Assembly (NCBI GenBank): GCA_903910215.1
Contig: CAIVYV010000100.1
Coordinates: forward strand, 1-6,703
Length of the DNA: 6,703 nt
Reading direction: 5' to 3'
Origin: an uncultured Pseudomonadota bacterium
Lineage (GTDB): Bacteria > Pseudomonadota > Gammaproteobacteria > Steroidobacterales > Steroidobacteraceae
The notes under the pieces are model-generated. The model was not told the DNA's origin. It saw nothing but the letters and a program-made list of their open reading frames with translations, and made no database searches. A program made the position numbers and the translations under genes. Of this stretch, positions 1-5,698 are shown one piece after another (the first letter of the stretch is position 1; each line of letters starts with the position of its first letter).

Positions 1-231
1 CGTTCGGTCGAGCAACTCACGGAGTTGGTCGGTCGCGTATCACTGAAAGATCTGGTCCGCGAGACGACGGATGTCATCGAGCGACTCTGCATCGAAGCGG
101 CCTTGGAGCTGACTGCGGACAACCGCGCATCTGCGGCGGAGATGCTCGGTCTCTCGCGGCAGAGTCTCTATGTGAAATTGCGTCGCTACGGACTCGGTGA
201 CCTCGATGAGTTCGGTGTAAATACAGATTGA
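1..231 (+). CDS. ppsR: PpsR/CrtJ photosynthesis repressor, C-terminal part
   Basis: Partial gene; the frame is open from the first base, so the true start lies outside the window. The 76 visible residues are the DNA-binding end of PpsR/CrtJ, the PAS-domain repressor of bacteriochlorophyll, carotenoid and light-harvesting genes. A Fis-type helix-turn-helix covers about residues 30-66 of the fragment, with the near-invariant stretches IERLCIEAALEL, NRASAAEMLGLS and RQSLYVKLRRYGLG. Cys30 (codon 88-90), in RLCIEAAL, matches by position the cysteine implicated in redox control of the DNA-binding domain in Rhodobacter CrtJ/PpsR; that role is known for the family and inferred here. The upstream PAS and linker regions cannot be seen. 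The gene precedes bchG in the same direction, and its stop codon lies inside a PpsR-type operator, so the repressor probably acts on the operon just downstream. Identification is firm because this HTH sequence is very distinctive. Confidence 0.95.
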   Translation, partial: RSVEQLTELVGRVSLKDLVRETTDVIERLCIEAALELTADNRASAAEMLGLSRQSLYVKLRRYGLGDLDEFGVNTD

Positions 232-256
232 CACTCTATAGTGTCATGGCTATGTT
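228..256 (+). promoter_or_regulatory. bchG: Candidate sigma-70-type promoter for the bchG operon
   Basis: A perfect -35 box TTGACA (228-233) is followed by a 17-bp spacer and TATGTT (251-256), a four-of-six match to the -10 consensus. The -35 box contains the ACA half of the first PpsR palindrome and the -10 lies inside the second palindrome, the arrangement known for CrtJ-repressed bch promoters. Transcription would begin near 262-264, almost on the ATG at 263, giving a nearly leaderless message. An alternative -10, TATAGT (237-242), is closer to consensus but has no good -35 partner. Confidence 0.55.
229..246. repeat. Inverted repeat between the two PpsR sites
   Basis: Perfect 7-bp arms TGACACT (229-235) and AGTGTCA (240-246) surround a 4-nt centre. 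The arms contain the inner half-sites of the two PpsR palindromes (ACA...TGT), extended by matching flanking bases, so the symmetry may simply come from the operator pair. It could form a short hairpin after the ppsR stop codon, but there is no run of T after it, so a factor-independent terminator is unlikely. Confidence 0.55.
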
Positions 257-265
257 TCAGCCATG
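245..265. repeat. Inverted repeat covering the bchG start codon
   Basis: Perfect 7-bp arms CATGGCT (245-251) and AGCCATG (259-265) flank a 7-nt loop. The second arm contains the ATG at 263-265. In any message started upstream, for example ppsR read-through, the start codon would be base-paired. A message started near 263 would lack the first arm and stay open. This is seen directly as sequence; a function in translation control is inference. Confidence 0.5.
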
Positions 266-1165
266 GCACGTCCGGCAAGTAGCGTTTGGACTCTGCGGAT
301 TCCCGCGAGCTCGGCCATGCTGGAGTTGCTCAAACCGGTTACCTGGTTCCCACCCATGTGGGCCTTCCTGTGCGGCATCGTGGCCTCGGGCGTTTCAGCC
401 GAGGGCCGCTGGGGTCTGATCGCTGCCGGTGTGTTTCTAGCCGGGCCGCTCATCTGCGGCACGAGCCAAGCCGTCAACGACTGGTTCGATCGGCACGTGG
501 ATGCCATCAACGAACCGCGTCGCCCCATTCCTTCAGGTCGTTTGCCGGGCTTCTGGGGCCTTTACATCGCCATCTTCTGGACTGGCGTGTCCCTGTTCGT
601 CGCATACCAATTAGGTCCGTGGGTATTTGCCGCGTCTTTGCTCGGCATGGCGCTCGCGTGGGCCTATAGCGCACCGCCGTTCCGCTTAAAGAAGAACGGG
701 TGGTGGGGCAACTCCGCCGTTGCGCTGTGTTACGAAGGCGTGCCGTGGTTGACGGCCGTCGTGGTGATGACCGGCACTGTGCCGCGAATCGAGATCGTGG
801 CGATCGCGCTGCTCTACAGCGTGGGTGCGCACGGCATCATGACGCTCAATGATTTCAAGTCGGTGCAGGGCGACCGACGCATGGGGGTCGGTTCGCTACC
901 GGTTCGTCTTGGGGTCGATGTCGCCGCCCGAGTTGCCTGTGTCGTGATGATTGCGGCACAGGTTGCCGTCATCGCCTTGCTTTTTCTTTGGGCGCTGCCA
1001 CGGCAAGCCGCATTGATCACCATCTTGCTCATCGGCCAGATGTTGATGATGCGGCGCTTGCTGCAACGACCGGCTGAACTCGACGTTTGGTACAACGCGC
1101 TCGGTGTACCGCTGTATGTCGCCGGGATGATGGTCAGCGCTTTCGCTCTGGGTGACTTGCCATGA
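263..1165 (+). CDS. bchG: Bacteriochlorophyll synthase (geranylgeranyl transferase) BchG
   Basis: A 300-residue membrane prenyltransferase of the UbiA superfamily. It esterifies bacteriochlorophyllide a with geranylgeranyl (or phytyl) diphosphate, the step that makes the pigment lipophilic. The first Asp-rich motif NDWFDRHVDAINEP lies at residues 72-85 (D73, D76, D80) and the second, NDFKSVQGD, at 196-204; both bind the Mg-diphosphate. LELLKPVTWFPPMWAF (20-35) and YSAPPFRLKKNGWWGN (135-150) are typical of BchG/ChlG. Several hydrophobic helices fill the rest, and the length is normal for the family. I chose ATG 263 because it gives the usual short N-terminal extension before LELLKP. It has no clear Shine-Dalgarno sequence, and ATG 317 (residue 19) is a possible alternative start. 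The last bases overlap the next gene by 4 nt (ATGA), which suggests translational coupling. Confidence 0.95.
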   Translation: MARPASSVWTLRIPASSAMLELLKPVTWFPPMWAFLCGIVASGVSAEGRWGLIAAGVFLAGPLICGTSQAVNDWFDRHVDAINEPRRPIPSGRLPGFWGLYIAIFWTGVSLFVAYQLGPWVFAASLLGMALAWAYSAPPFRLKKNGWWGNSAVALCYEGVPWLTAVVVMTGTVPRIEIVAIALLYSVGAHGIMTLNDFKSVQGDRRMGVGSLPVRLGVDVAARVACVVMIAAQVAVIALLFLWALPRQAALITILLIGQMLMMRRLLQRPAELDVWYNALGVPLYVAGMMVSAFALGDLP

Positions 1166-2520
1166 ATCCTCAGCCGCTGGGTTGGTTCGGTATCTTCAGA
1201 TTAGGCCTCGTGCAGGCTGCCATCGGCGCCATCGTCGTCATCACGACTTCGACACTGAATCGTGTGCTCGTCGTCGAGTTAGCGCTGCCTGCGATGATCC
1301 CCGGTGCTCTCGTAGCGCTGCATTATTTCGTGCAGATTCTCAGGCCGCGACTCGGCTACAGCTCGGATATCGGCGGACGCCGTACGCCGTGGATCATCGG
1401 TGGCATGGGTGTGCTCGGCCTTGGTGCAGTCATGGCCTCGCTCGCCACGGCGATGATGGCAACTCAGTTCTGGGCCGGCCTTGCACTCGCTGTGGTCGCG
1501 TTTCTCGTGATCGGTGGTGGCGTCGGTGCCTGCGGTACGGCGCTGTTGGTCTTACTCTCGAAGAGTGTCGCGCAGACGCGCCTTGCCGCAGCCGCGACGG
1601 TTACCTGGGTCATGATGATCGTCGGTTTCATCGTCACCACGATTTTGGCAGCCAAGATGCTCGAGCCGTTTTCTTTGACTCGCTTGGTCGAAATGACGGC
1701 GGTCGTGGCGGCAGCGGCTTTTCTGGTCACTGTGATCGCAACCCGTGGTATCGAGTCATCCGTTGCACGACCCATACCTGGCATGGCGCCGCTGCGTCGT
1801 GATGACACGGGCTTTCGTGAGGCCTTGCGCGCCGTTTGGCGTGAATCACACTCGCGGCGACTGACGAGCTTCGTTTTCATCTCGATGTTGGCGTACAGCG
1901 CACAGGATTTGATTCTCGAACCTTTCGCTGGTGCCGTCTTTGGTTTGTCACCCGCGGAGTCGACGCGCCTGTCGGGTTTGATGAGCTCGGGCACGCTGAT
2001 CGGAATGATCCTCGTGGCGTTCGTTTGTACGGTCGGTGCGAAAGCCAAGGTCGGGCGTTTGCGTCTGTGGACGATCGGCGGCTGTATCGCTTCCGCGAGT
2101 ATGTTGCTGACTCTCGCGGTATCCGGATTTGTGGGGCCTGCCTGGCCGTTGCATCCCACGGTCTTCCTGTTGGGTCTCGCCAATGGCGCTTATGCGGTCG
2201 CGGCGATCGGCACCATGATGGGCTTGGTGGGTCGCGGCCGCGAGAGCCGCGAGGGCACCCGTATGGGTTTATGGGGTGCGGCGCAGGCGATGGCGTTTGC
2301 CGTCGGCGGGTTGGCCGCCACGGGTCTCGTTGATCTTGCGCGCTGGGCGTTCGAGTCGGTGCCGCTCGCTTATGCGGTGGTCTTCGTCGGCGAAGCGGCT
2401 TTGTTTGTGTGGGCGACGGTGTTTGCCGTGCGTTTGAGTCGCGAGGATACGGCCGGACTCGTCGAGGTCGATCTGCAAGAGCGCTCAGCCGTCTACGTGA
2501 CCGAAGCAGGTCGGGGGTGA
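1162..2520 (+). CDS. bch2: PucC-family MFS carrier, Bch2/Orf428 type
   Basis: A 452-residue polytopic membrane protein of the PucC branch of the major facilitator superfamily, with about twelve hydrophobic segments. The family signature is clear near the N-terminus: a QAAIGAIVVITTSTLNRVLV stretch (residues 18-37), VELALPAMIPG (38-48) and RPRLGYSSDIGGRRTPWIIGG (61-81), where the GYSSD...RRTPW loop corresponds to the conserved cytoplasmic loop of PucC/LhaA proteins. PucC and LhaA help assemble light-harvesting complexes and are thought to move or deliver bacteriochlorophyll. The member lying between bchG and bchP (Orf428 or Bch2 in Rhodobacter, once labelled a bacteriochlorophyll synthase subunit) is less well characterised. 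Its place between the tail-attaching and tail-reducing enzymes fits a role in pigment handling. The start overlaps bchG's stop (ATGA). The family is certain; the exact substrate is inferred. Confidence 0.9.
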   Translation: MNPQPLGWFGIFRLGLVQAAIGAIVVITTSTLNRVLVVELALPAMIPGALVALHYFVQILRPRLGYSSDIGGRRTPWIIGGMGVLGLGAVMASLATAMMATQFWAGLALAVVAFLVIGGGVGACGTALLVLLSKSVAQTRLAAAATVTWVMMIVGFIVTTILAAKMLEPFSLTRLVEMTAVVAAAAFLVTVIATRGIESSVARPIPGMAPLRRDDTGFREALRAVWRESHSRRLTSFVFISMLAYSAQDLILEPFAGAVFGLSPAESTRLSGLMSSGTLIGMILVAFVCTVGAKAKVGRLRLWTIGGCIASASMLLTLAVSGFVGPAWPLHPTVFLLGLANGAYAVAAIGTMMGLVGRGRESREGTRMGLWGAAQAMAFAVGGLAATGLVDLARWAFESVPLAYAVVFVGEAALFVWATVFAVRLSREDTAGLVEVDLQERSAVYVTEAGRG

Positions 2521-2523
2521 CCC

Positions 2524-3696
2524 ATGGATGAATTCGATGCCGTAGTGATTGGCGGTGGTCCCTCGGGTGCAACCGCAGCCGACGATTTGGCGCGCGCCGG
2601 ATGGCGGGTTTTGCTGGTCGATCGCGCAGGCCGAATCAAGCCCTGCGGTGGGGCGATTCCACCGAAACTAGTCGAAGAATTCGACATCCCCAACGAATTG
2701 CTAGTCGCTCGGATCCATTCGGCACGCATGATTTCGCCTACGGCGCAGTGCGTCGACATGCCGATCGACGGTGGCTATGTCGGCATGGTCGATCGCGAAC
2801 CGTTTGATGAATGGTTGCGCGAGCGAGCGGCTCGTCACGGAGCGACGCGTCTGTCGGGAACGTTTCGTCGCATCGAGCGTGATGAGGATGGCGATGCCAT
2901 CGTCATCATCGAGCCCAAAGCTGGCGGTGCCGATATTTCCGTGCGGGCGCGGGTGATCCTCGGCGCCGATGGCGCGCGATCCGAGGTTGCGAGGCAATCG
3001 ATCAGCGGTGCGGACGAGGTTCCATTCGTCTACGCGTATCATGAAATTCTCCGCACGCCCAAAGCATCGATTGATCCCAGTCGTTGTGATGTCTATTACG
3101 ACGGTAAGTTATCGCCTGACTTTTACGCCTGGGTGTTCCCGCACGGATCCACGATCAGTGCGGGCGCGGGTACCGCCATCAAGGGTTTTTCGATCAGGAA
3201 TGCCGTTGGTGATCTGCGGCGTGTCGCTGGGCTCGATGATGCCGAGATCGTGCGCCGCGAGGGCGCGCCCATACCGTTGAAGCCGATGCGTCGCTGGGAT
3301 AACGGGCGAGATGTCCTCGTGACCGGCGATGCCGCTGGTGTCGTTGCACCCGCATCGGGCGAGGGCATTTATTACGCGATGGCGTGCGGGCGCATGTGCG
3401 CCAAAGCCATAGATCAATTCTTGTCGACACGCAATGCACATGCACTGCGCAAAGCACGCAAGGAATTTTTGGCTGCGCACGGGCGGGTATTTTGGGTGCT
3501 CGGTCTGCTGCAGCGTTTCTGGTATACCAATGATCGACGCCGCGAGCAGTTCGTGAAGATGTGCCGCGATCCCGACGTGCAGCGGCTCACCTGGGAAGCC
3601 TACATGCGCAAGGAATTGGTGCGTCGCAGTCCGATGGCGCACCTGCGCGTCTTGTTCAAGGATGTGGCCCAACTGCTCGGCCTCGCGCCCGGCTGA
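2524..3696 (+). CDS. bchP: Geranylgeranyl (bacterio)chlorophyll reductase BchP
   Basis: A 390-residue FAD-dependent reductase that saturates three double bonds of the geranylgeranyl tail to give phytyl, acting on the esterified pigment and possibly on free geranylgeranyl diphosphate. The N-terminal Rossmann fold carries VIGGGPSGATAADDLARAG (residues 8-26). KPCGGAIPPK (39-48) is the conserved motif of the geranylgeranyl reductase family. A second FAD motif is ILGADGARSEVAR (145-157), and the C-terminal FAD-contacting motif is VTGDAAGVVAPASGEGIYYA (266-285). Length is typical for the family and the coding frame is intact. The ATG lies 3 nt after the bch2 stop, with GGGGG (2513-2517) 6 nt upstream acting as ribosome-binding site inside the end of bch2. 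It is the third gene of the operon and completes the tail pathway begun by BchG. Confidence 0.96.
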   Translation: MDEFDAVVIGGGPSGATAADDLARAGWRVLLVDRAGRIKPCGGAIPPKLVEEFDIPNELLVARIHSARMISPTAQCVDMPIDGGYVGMVDREPFDEWLRERAARHGATRLSGTFRRIERDEDGDAIVIIEPKAGGADISVRARVILGADGARSEVARQSISGADEVPFVYAYHEILRTPKASIDPSRCDVYYDGKLSPDFYAWVFPHGSTISAGAGTAIKGFSIRNAVGDLRRVAGLDDAEIVRREGAPIPLKPMRRWDNGRDVLVTGDAAGVVAPASGEGIYYAMACGRMCAKAIDQFLSTRNAHALRKARKEFLAAHGRVFWVLGLLQRFWYTNDRRREQFVKMCRDPDVQRLTWEAYMRKELVRRSPMAHLRVLFKDVAQLLGLAPG

Positions 3697-3701
3697 AATC
3701 C

Positions 3702-3986
3702 ATGCTGCCGGATTTTCTGGTCGCTGCGATCGAGAGCGGCCGCTTGTTCGAGTGGATCGTGATCCTCGTGATTCTCGAGGGGCTCTTTCTCAACTGGCTT
3801 TGGCGACGCCATGCAGTGGGTCTTCCCTGGCATCAACTCGTCGGCAGTTTCACTTCAGGCGCGTGCTTGATGCTGGCGGTGCGTGCCGCTGTGGTGGATG
3901 CATCGAGCGCCGAGATTGCGTTCTGGCTGGGGCTGTCGCTGGTCGCGCATCTCACTGACTTGGGCTTACGCCTTCGTCGGCGTTGA
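3702..3986 (+). CDS. Small membrane protein at the end of the bchG-bchP operon, function unknown
   Basis: A 94-residue protein that I cannot assign to a named family. The ATG is 5 nt after the bchP stop codon, without a convincing ribosome-binding site, so translation is probably coupled to bchP. Three hydrophobic segments are visible: about residues 15-34 (FEWIVILVILEGLFLNWLW region), 46-65 and 71-88. The first two are joined by a basic loop (WRRHAVGLPWHQ), and the C-terminus is LRLRRR. Charges inside segments, E26, R61 and D86, and His45 and His83 near membrane edges could bind a partner or pigment; this is speculation. There is no signal peptide or Cys pair. It is not TspO-like, as the Trp/Pro signature is absent, and it is not idi, which follows bchP in Rhodobacter. 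Its last 21 bp overlap the convergent MFS gene. It is a real gene by position and composition; the role is unknown. Confidence 0.8.
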   Translation: MLPDFLVAAIESGRLFEWIVILVILEGLFLNWLWRRHAVGLPWHQLVGSFTSGACLMLAVRAAVVDASSAEIAFWLGLSLVAHLTDLGLRLRRR

Positions 3987-5210
3987 TGTAGCGGGGAAGG
4001 GCGGAAAACTCAGCAATGCAAAACAGCCGATCACCAATAGGCCACAAAGAGTGAACATGGCGGCAGAGTAGCCCCCGCGCTCGACGATCATGGCTGTAGC
4101 AAGTGGCCCGACACCACCACTCAAAGAATAAATTCCGTAGAAGCTGCCGTAGATTCTCGAGAAGTGCAGCATGCCGAAGTATCGGCTATTGAGATAGGCC
4201 AAGACGTCGACCTCGGCGCCGACGGCGAGGCCGATCATCAGCGCTGCGACGACGGCGAGCCCATCAGGAATGTCCATCGCGAGCATGGCTAGCCCAGCGA
4301 TGGGTGCTAGTAAAAATGCCAGCGCAACATGCGGTGCGAAAAACCGATCCATCAACCAACCGGTGACGAGTCGTCCGGTCGTGACAGCGAGGAACATCAT
4401 CGACTGCGCCATGGCTGCGGCCATCGGTGATATGCCGCGACTCGTGAGCAGCGGCACGAGGTGCATCAGTGCGCTTTGAATGGCGAAGCCGATGACGAAA
4501 AACGTCAGCAGAATGGTCCAGAAGGTTCGGGATCGAACTGCTGCACCGAGCGTGATTCCAGTGACCGGCTGAGCGATTGCCGAGTCGCGTGAGTCGTCGA
4601 TATCACCGTCGGGTCGTTGGCCGAGACTCGCGGGATCGTCGCGCAGTAGCCAAGCGATGGTGGGTAATGCGATGACGCCGATGGCGACTGCGAGCAGCAC
4701 GTAGGCCATTCGCCAGCCATGGGCTTCGATCATCGCCTGCACGAACAACGGCCAAATGAAACCGCCGATACCCACTCCAGATAGAGCAATGCCAAGCGCA
4801 AGGCCGCGGCGACGATCGAACCACAGTGTGATGACTCTTGCGAACGCTACGTGCGTCGTACCGAGCGCGAATGCCGACAGCAGGAAGTAGCGAAGGTAAA
4901 AACTCCAAATATCGGGCCCTTGCAGTGCAAACGAGGCGAAGATGGCGATCTCGCAGACAAAGCCGACGAGAATCACTCGCTTGGCACCGAAGCGATCGAC
5001 GATGGCGCCCATCAGCGGTGACATCAAGGCAGCCGTGAATGTGACCGCGATGAGTGCGGCAAAGGCGGCGCTCTGTGACCAACCGGTTTCCAGTCGGATC
5101 GGGCCAACAAAGATGCTGAACGTGGAAGCGCCGAGCGTGGCGATGCCACAGGCGAGACCCACGGTCGCGGCCAACACGATTCGCCAACCATCGAAACGGT
5201 GCTCGGTCAT
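3966..5210 (-). CDS. MFS transporter, monocarboxylate/OFA-like type
   Basis: A 414-residue inner-membrane carrier with about twelve hydrophobic segments and a charged central loop (about 189-213, rich in Asp and Arg). Motif A of the major facilitator superfamily is GAIVDRFGAKR (68-78). WFDRRRGLALGIALSGVGIGG (130-150) and GAEVDVLAYLNSRYFG (331-346), with SRIYGSFYG nearby (351-359), resemble the monocarboxylate/oxalate-formate antiporter branch; substrates there are small organic anions, but the substrate here cannot be read. I chose the ATG at 5210 because GGGGGGA (5223-5217) sits 6 nt upstream; an in-frame TTG at 5231 has no such site. It is unrelated to the PucC-type protein of the operon. 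It faces the bch operon, overlapping its last gene by 21 bp, and is divergent from the 5309 gene, so a photosynthetic role is not indicated. Confidence 0.88.
   Translation of the reverse strand: MTEHRFDGWRIVLAATVGLACGIATLGASTFSIFVGPIRLETGWSQSAAFAALIAVTFTAALMSPLMGAIVDRFGAKRVILVGFVCEIAIFASFALQGPDIWSFYLRYFLLSAFALGTTHVAFARVITLWFDRRRGLALGIALSGVGIGGFIWPLFVQAMIEAHGWRMAYVLLAVAIGVIALPTIAWLLRDDPASLGQRPDGDIDDSRDSAIAQPVTGITLGAAVRSRTFWTILLTFFVIGFAIQSALMHLVPLLTSRGISPMAAAMAQSMMFLAVTTGRLVTGWLMDRFFAPHVALAFLLAPIAGLAMLAMDIPDGLAVVAALMIGLAVGAEVDVLAYLNSRYFGMLHFSRIYGSFYGIYSLSGGVGPLATAMIVERGGYSAAMFTLCGLLVIGCFALLSFPPFPATSTPTKA
3968..3983. other. Short hairpin at the convergent gene ends
   Basis: ACGCC (3968-3972) and GGCGT (3979-3983) form a 5-bp inverted repeat with a 6-nt loop, exactly where the small membrane protein and the MFS gene overlap tail to tail. 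Neither strand has a T-run after it, so it is at best a weak bidirectional stop. The codons involved belong to both genes, and the match could be chance. Confidence 0.2.
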
Positions 5211-5308
5211 GGCTGATCCCCCCAATGCCAATGAGCGTCACTGTAACGCGCTGGTAGACTCATGCCTACTTGAGCGATCGTGATTCACCGCCTAAACACG
5301 GAGCAGCG
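5211..5308. other. Divergent intergenic region
   Basis: This 98-bp gap separates the start of the MFS gene (- strand) from the start of the small + strand gene, so it must hold any promoters for both. The clear elements are the two ribosome-binding sites: GGGGGGA for the - strand gene, and GGAG (5300-5303) 5 nt before ATG 5309. A weak + strand pair, TTGAGC (5270-5275) and TAAACA (5293-5298) with 17-bp spacing, is too near the ATG to be persuasive. No TGT-N12-ACA PpsR site is present. Confidence 0.4.
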
Positions 5309-5698
5309 ATGATTTATCTCGTCTACCGGATGCGCCTCAGTCCTCGAGCCCAACAAGATATGCCCGGTTTCTGGAAGTGGCTGGAGCAGCGCGAAAGCTG
5401 GTTCTACCGGGACCTGCCGATGGTGCGGGGCGTGCGCTGGTTCATCACCGTCATTGGTGAGATCTACACACTGGAGTGTTGGGCCGCTTTCGAGTCCGAG
5501 GCCGACTACGGGCGGTATCGAGCTGGCCTCGCAACGTTGAAGAAAGACACTGACTGGGAGCGTACCCGCGTGAGTCAGGGCGAGTGGTGGGAGTTCCTCG
5601 ACTCGCGGCTCGTGGCGGATGTGCCGTGTTCGGTCGGCTTCGGTCAATTCGGTGCTGGCAACTCGAGCCATTCACCGGCGGCACCGAGCACGACCTGA
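5309..5698 (+). CDS. Small protein, possible dimeric alpha/beta-barrel (NIPSNAP-like) fold
   Basis: A soluble protein of 129 residues with no signal peptide or membrane segment. It starts with MIYLVYRMRLSPRAQQDMPG, followed by a helix (FWKWLEQRESWF, 21-32), strands around VRGVRWFITVIGEIYTLECW (39-58), a helix starting FESEADYGRYRAGLATLKKD (61-80), and TRVSQGEWWEFLDSRLVADV (86-105). Strand-helix-strand-strand-helix order with many aromatics recalls ferredoxin-like alpha/beta-barrel proteins such as NIPSNAP or EthD, but no catalytic residue can be named; this is a fold guess only. I chose ATG 5309 over the in-frame TTG at 5270 because GGAG precedes it by 5 nt. The last 18 or so residues (GQFGAGNSSHSPAAPSTT) are low-complexity and lie in the 55-bp overlap with the convergent VOC gene, suggesting that the tail is a later extension. 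Probably a single-gene transcript. Confidence 0.72.
   Translation: MIYLVYRMRLSPRAQQDMPGFWKWLEQRESWFYRDLPMVRGVRWFITVIGEIYTLECWAAFESEADYGRYRAGLATLKKDTDWERTRVSQGEWWEFLDSRLVADVPCSVGFGQFGAGNSSHSPAAPSTT

Larger units (their letters stand above)
216..259 (+). promoter_or_regulatory. Tandem PpsR/CrtJ operator
   Basis: The first site is an exact TGT-N12-ACA palindrome: TGT at 216-218 and ACA at 231-233. After exactly 8 bp (234-241) a second TGT lies at 242-244, followed by N12 and TCA at 257-259, a five-of-six match to the consensus. Rhodobacter CrtJ/PpsR is known to bind such pairs cooperatively at 8-bp spacing, as at the bchC promoter. The first site overlaps the ppsR stop codon (229-231) and the pair ends 3 bp before the bchG start. 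The match in motif, spacing and context makes repression of the bchG operon by PpsR the natural reading; binding itself is inferred. Confidence 0.82.

Noticed and set aside
229..246. FNR- or CRP-type site at the TGACACT/AGTGTCA repeat
   Set aside because: The FNR core (TTGAT-N4-ATCAA) and CRP core (TGTGA-N6-TCACA) do not match. The PpsR half-sites explain the symmetry better.
1152..1802. Open frame of 216 codons on the + strand overlapping the start of the bch2-type gene
   Set aside because: It is out of frame with the PucC-family protein, and the product is Arg- and Cys-rich without hydrophobic order or a known motif.
1464..2183. Long open frame of 239 codons on the - strand opposite the bch2-type gene
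   Set aside because: It lies wholly inside a well-recognised PucC-family gene. The translation is rich in Arg, Ala, Pro and Thr with no domain pattern, as expected for a reverse shadow of GC-rich coding DNA.
3109..3672. Open frame of 187 codons on the - strand opposite bchP
   Set aside because: The bchP frame carries all the expected FAD motifs across this stretch. The reverse product has no recognisable family and no ribosome-binding site or promoter was seen.
3702..3986. TspO/MBR-type tryptophan-rich sensory protein downstream of bchP
   Set aside because: The protein is too short, has three helices rather than five, and lacks the Trp/Pro signature of TspO.
4603..5241. Open frame of 212 codons on the - strand within the MFS gene
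   Set aside because: It overlaps the same-strand MFS transporter in another frame. The product is Arg-rich and lacks structure, while the MFS frame has clear family motifs.
5242..5259. Possible PpsR site in the MFS/5309 divergent region
   Set aside because: A TGT at 5242-5244 is followed after 12 bp by GAC, not ACA; one half-site alone is expected by chance.
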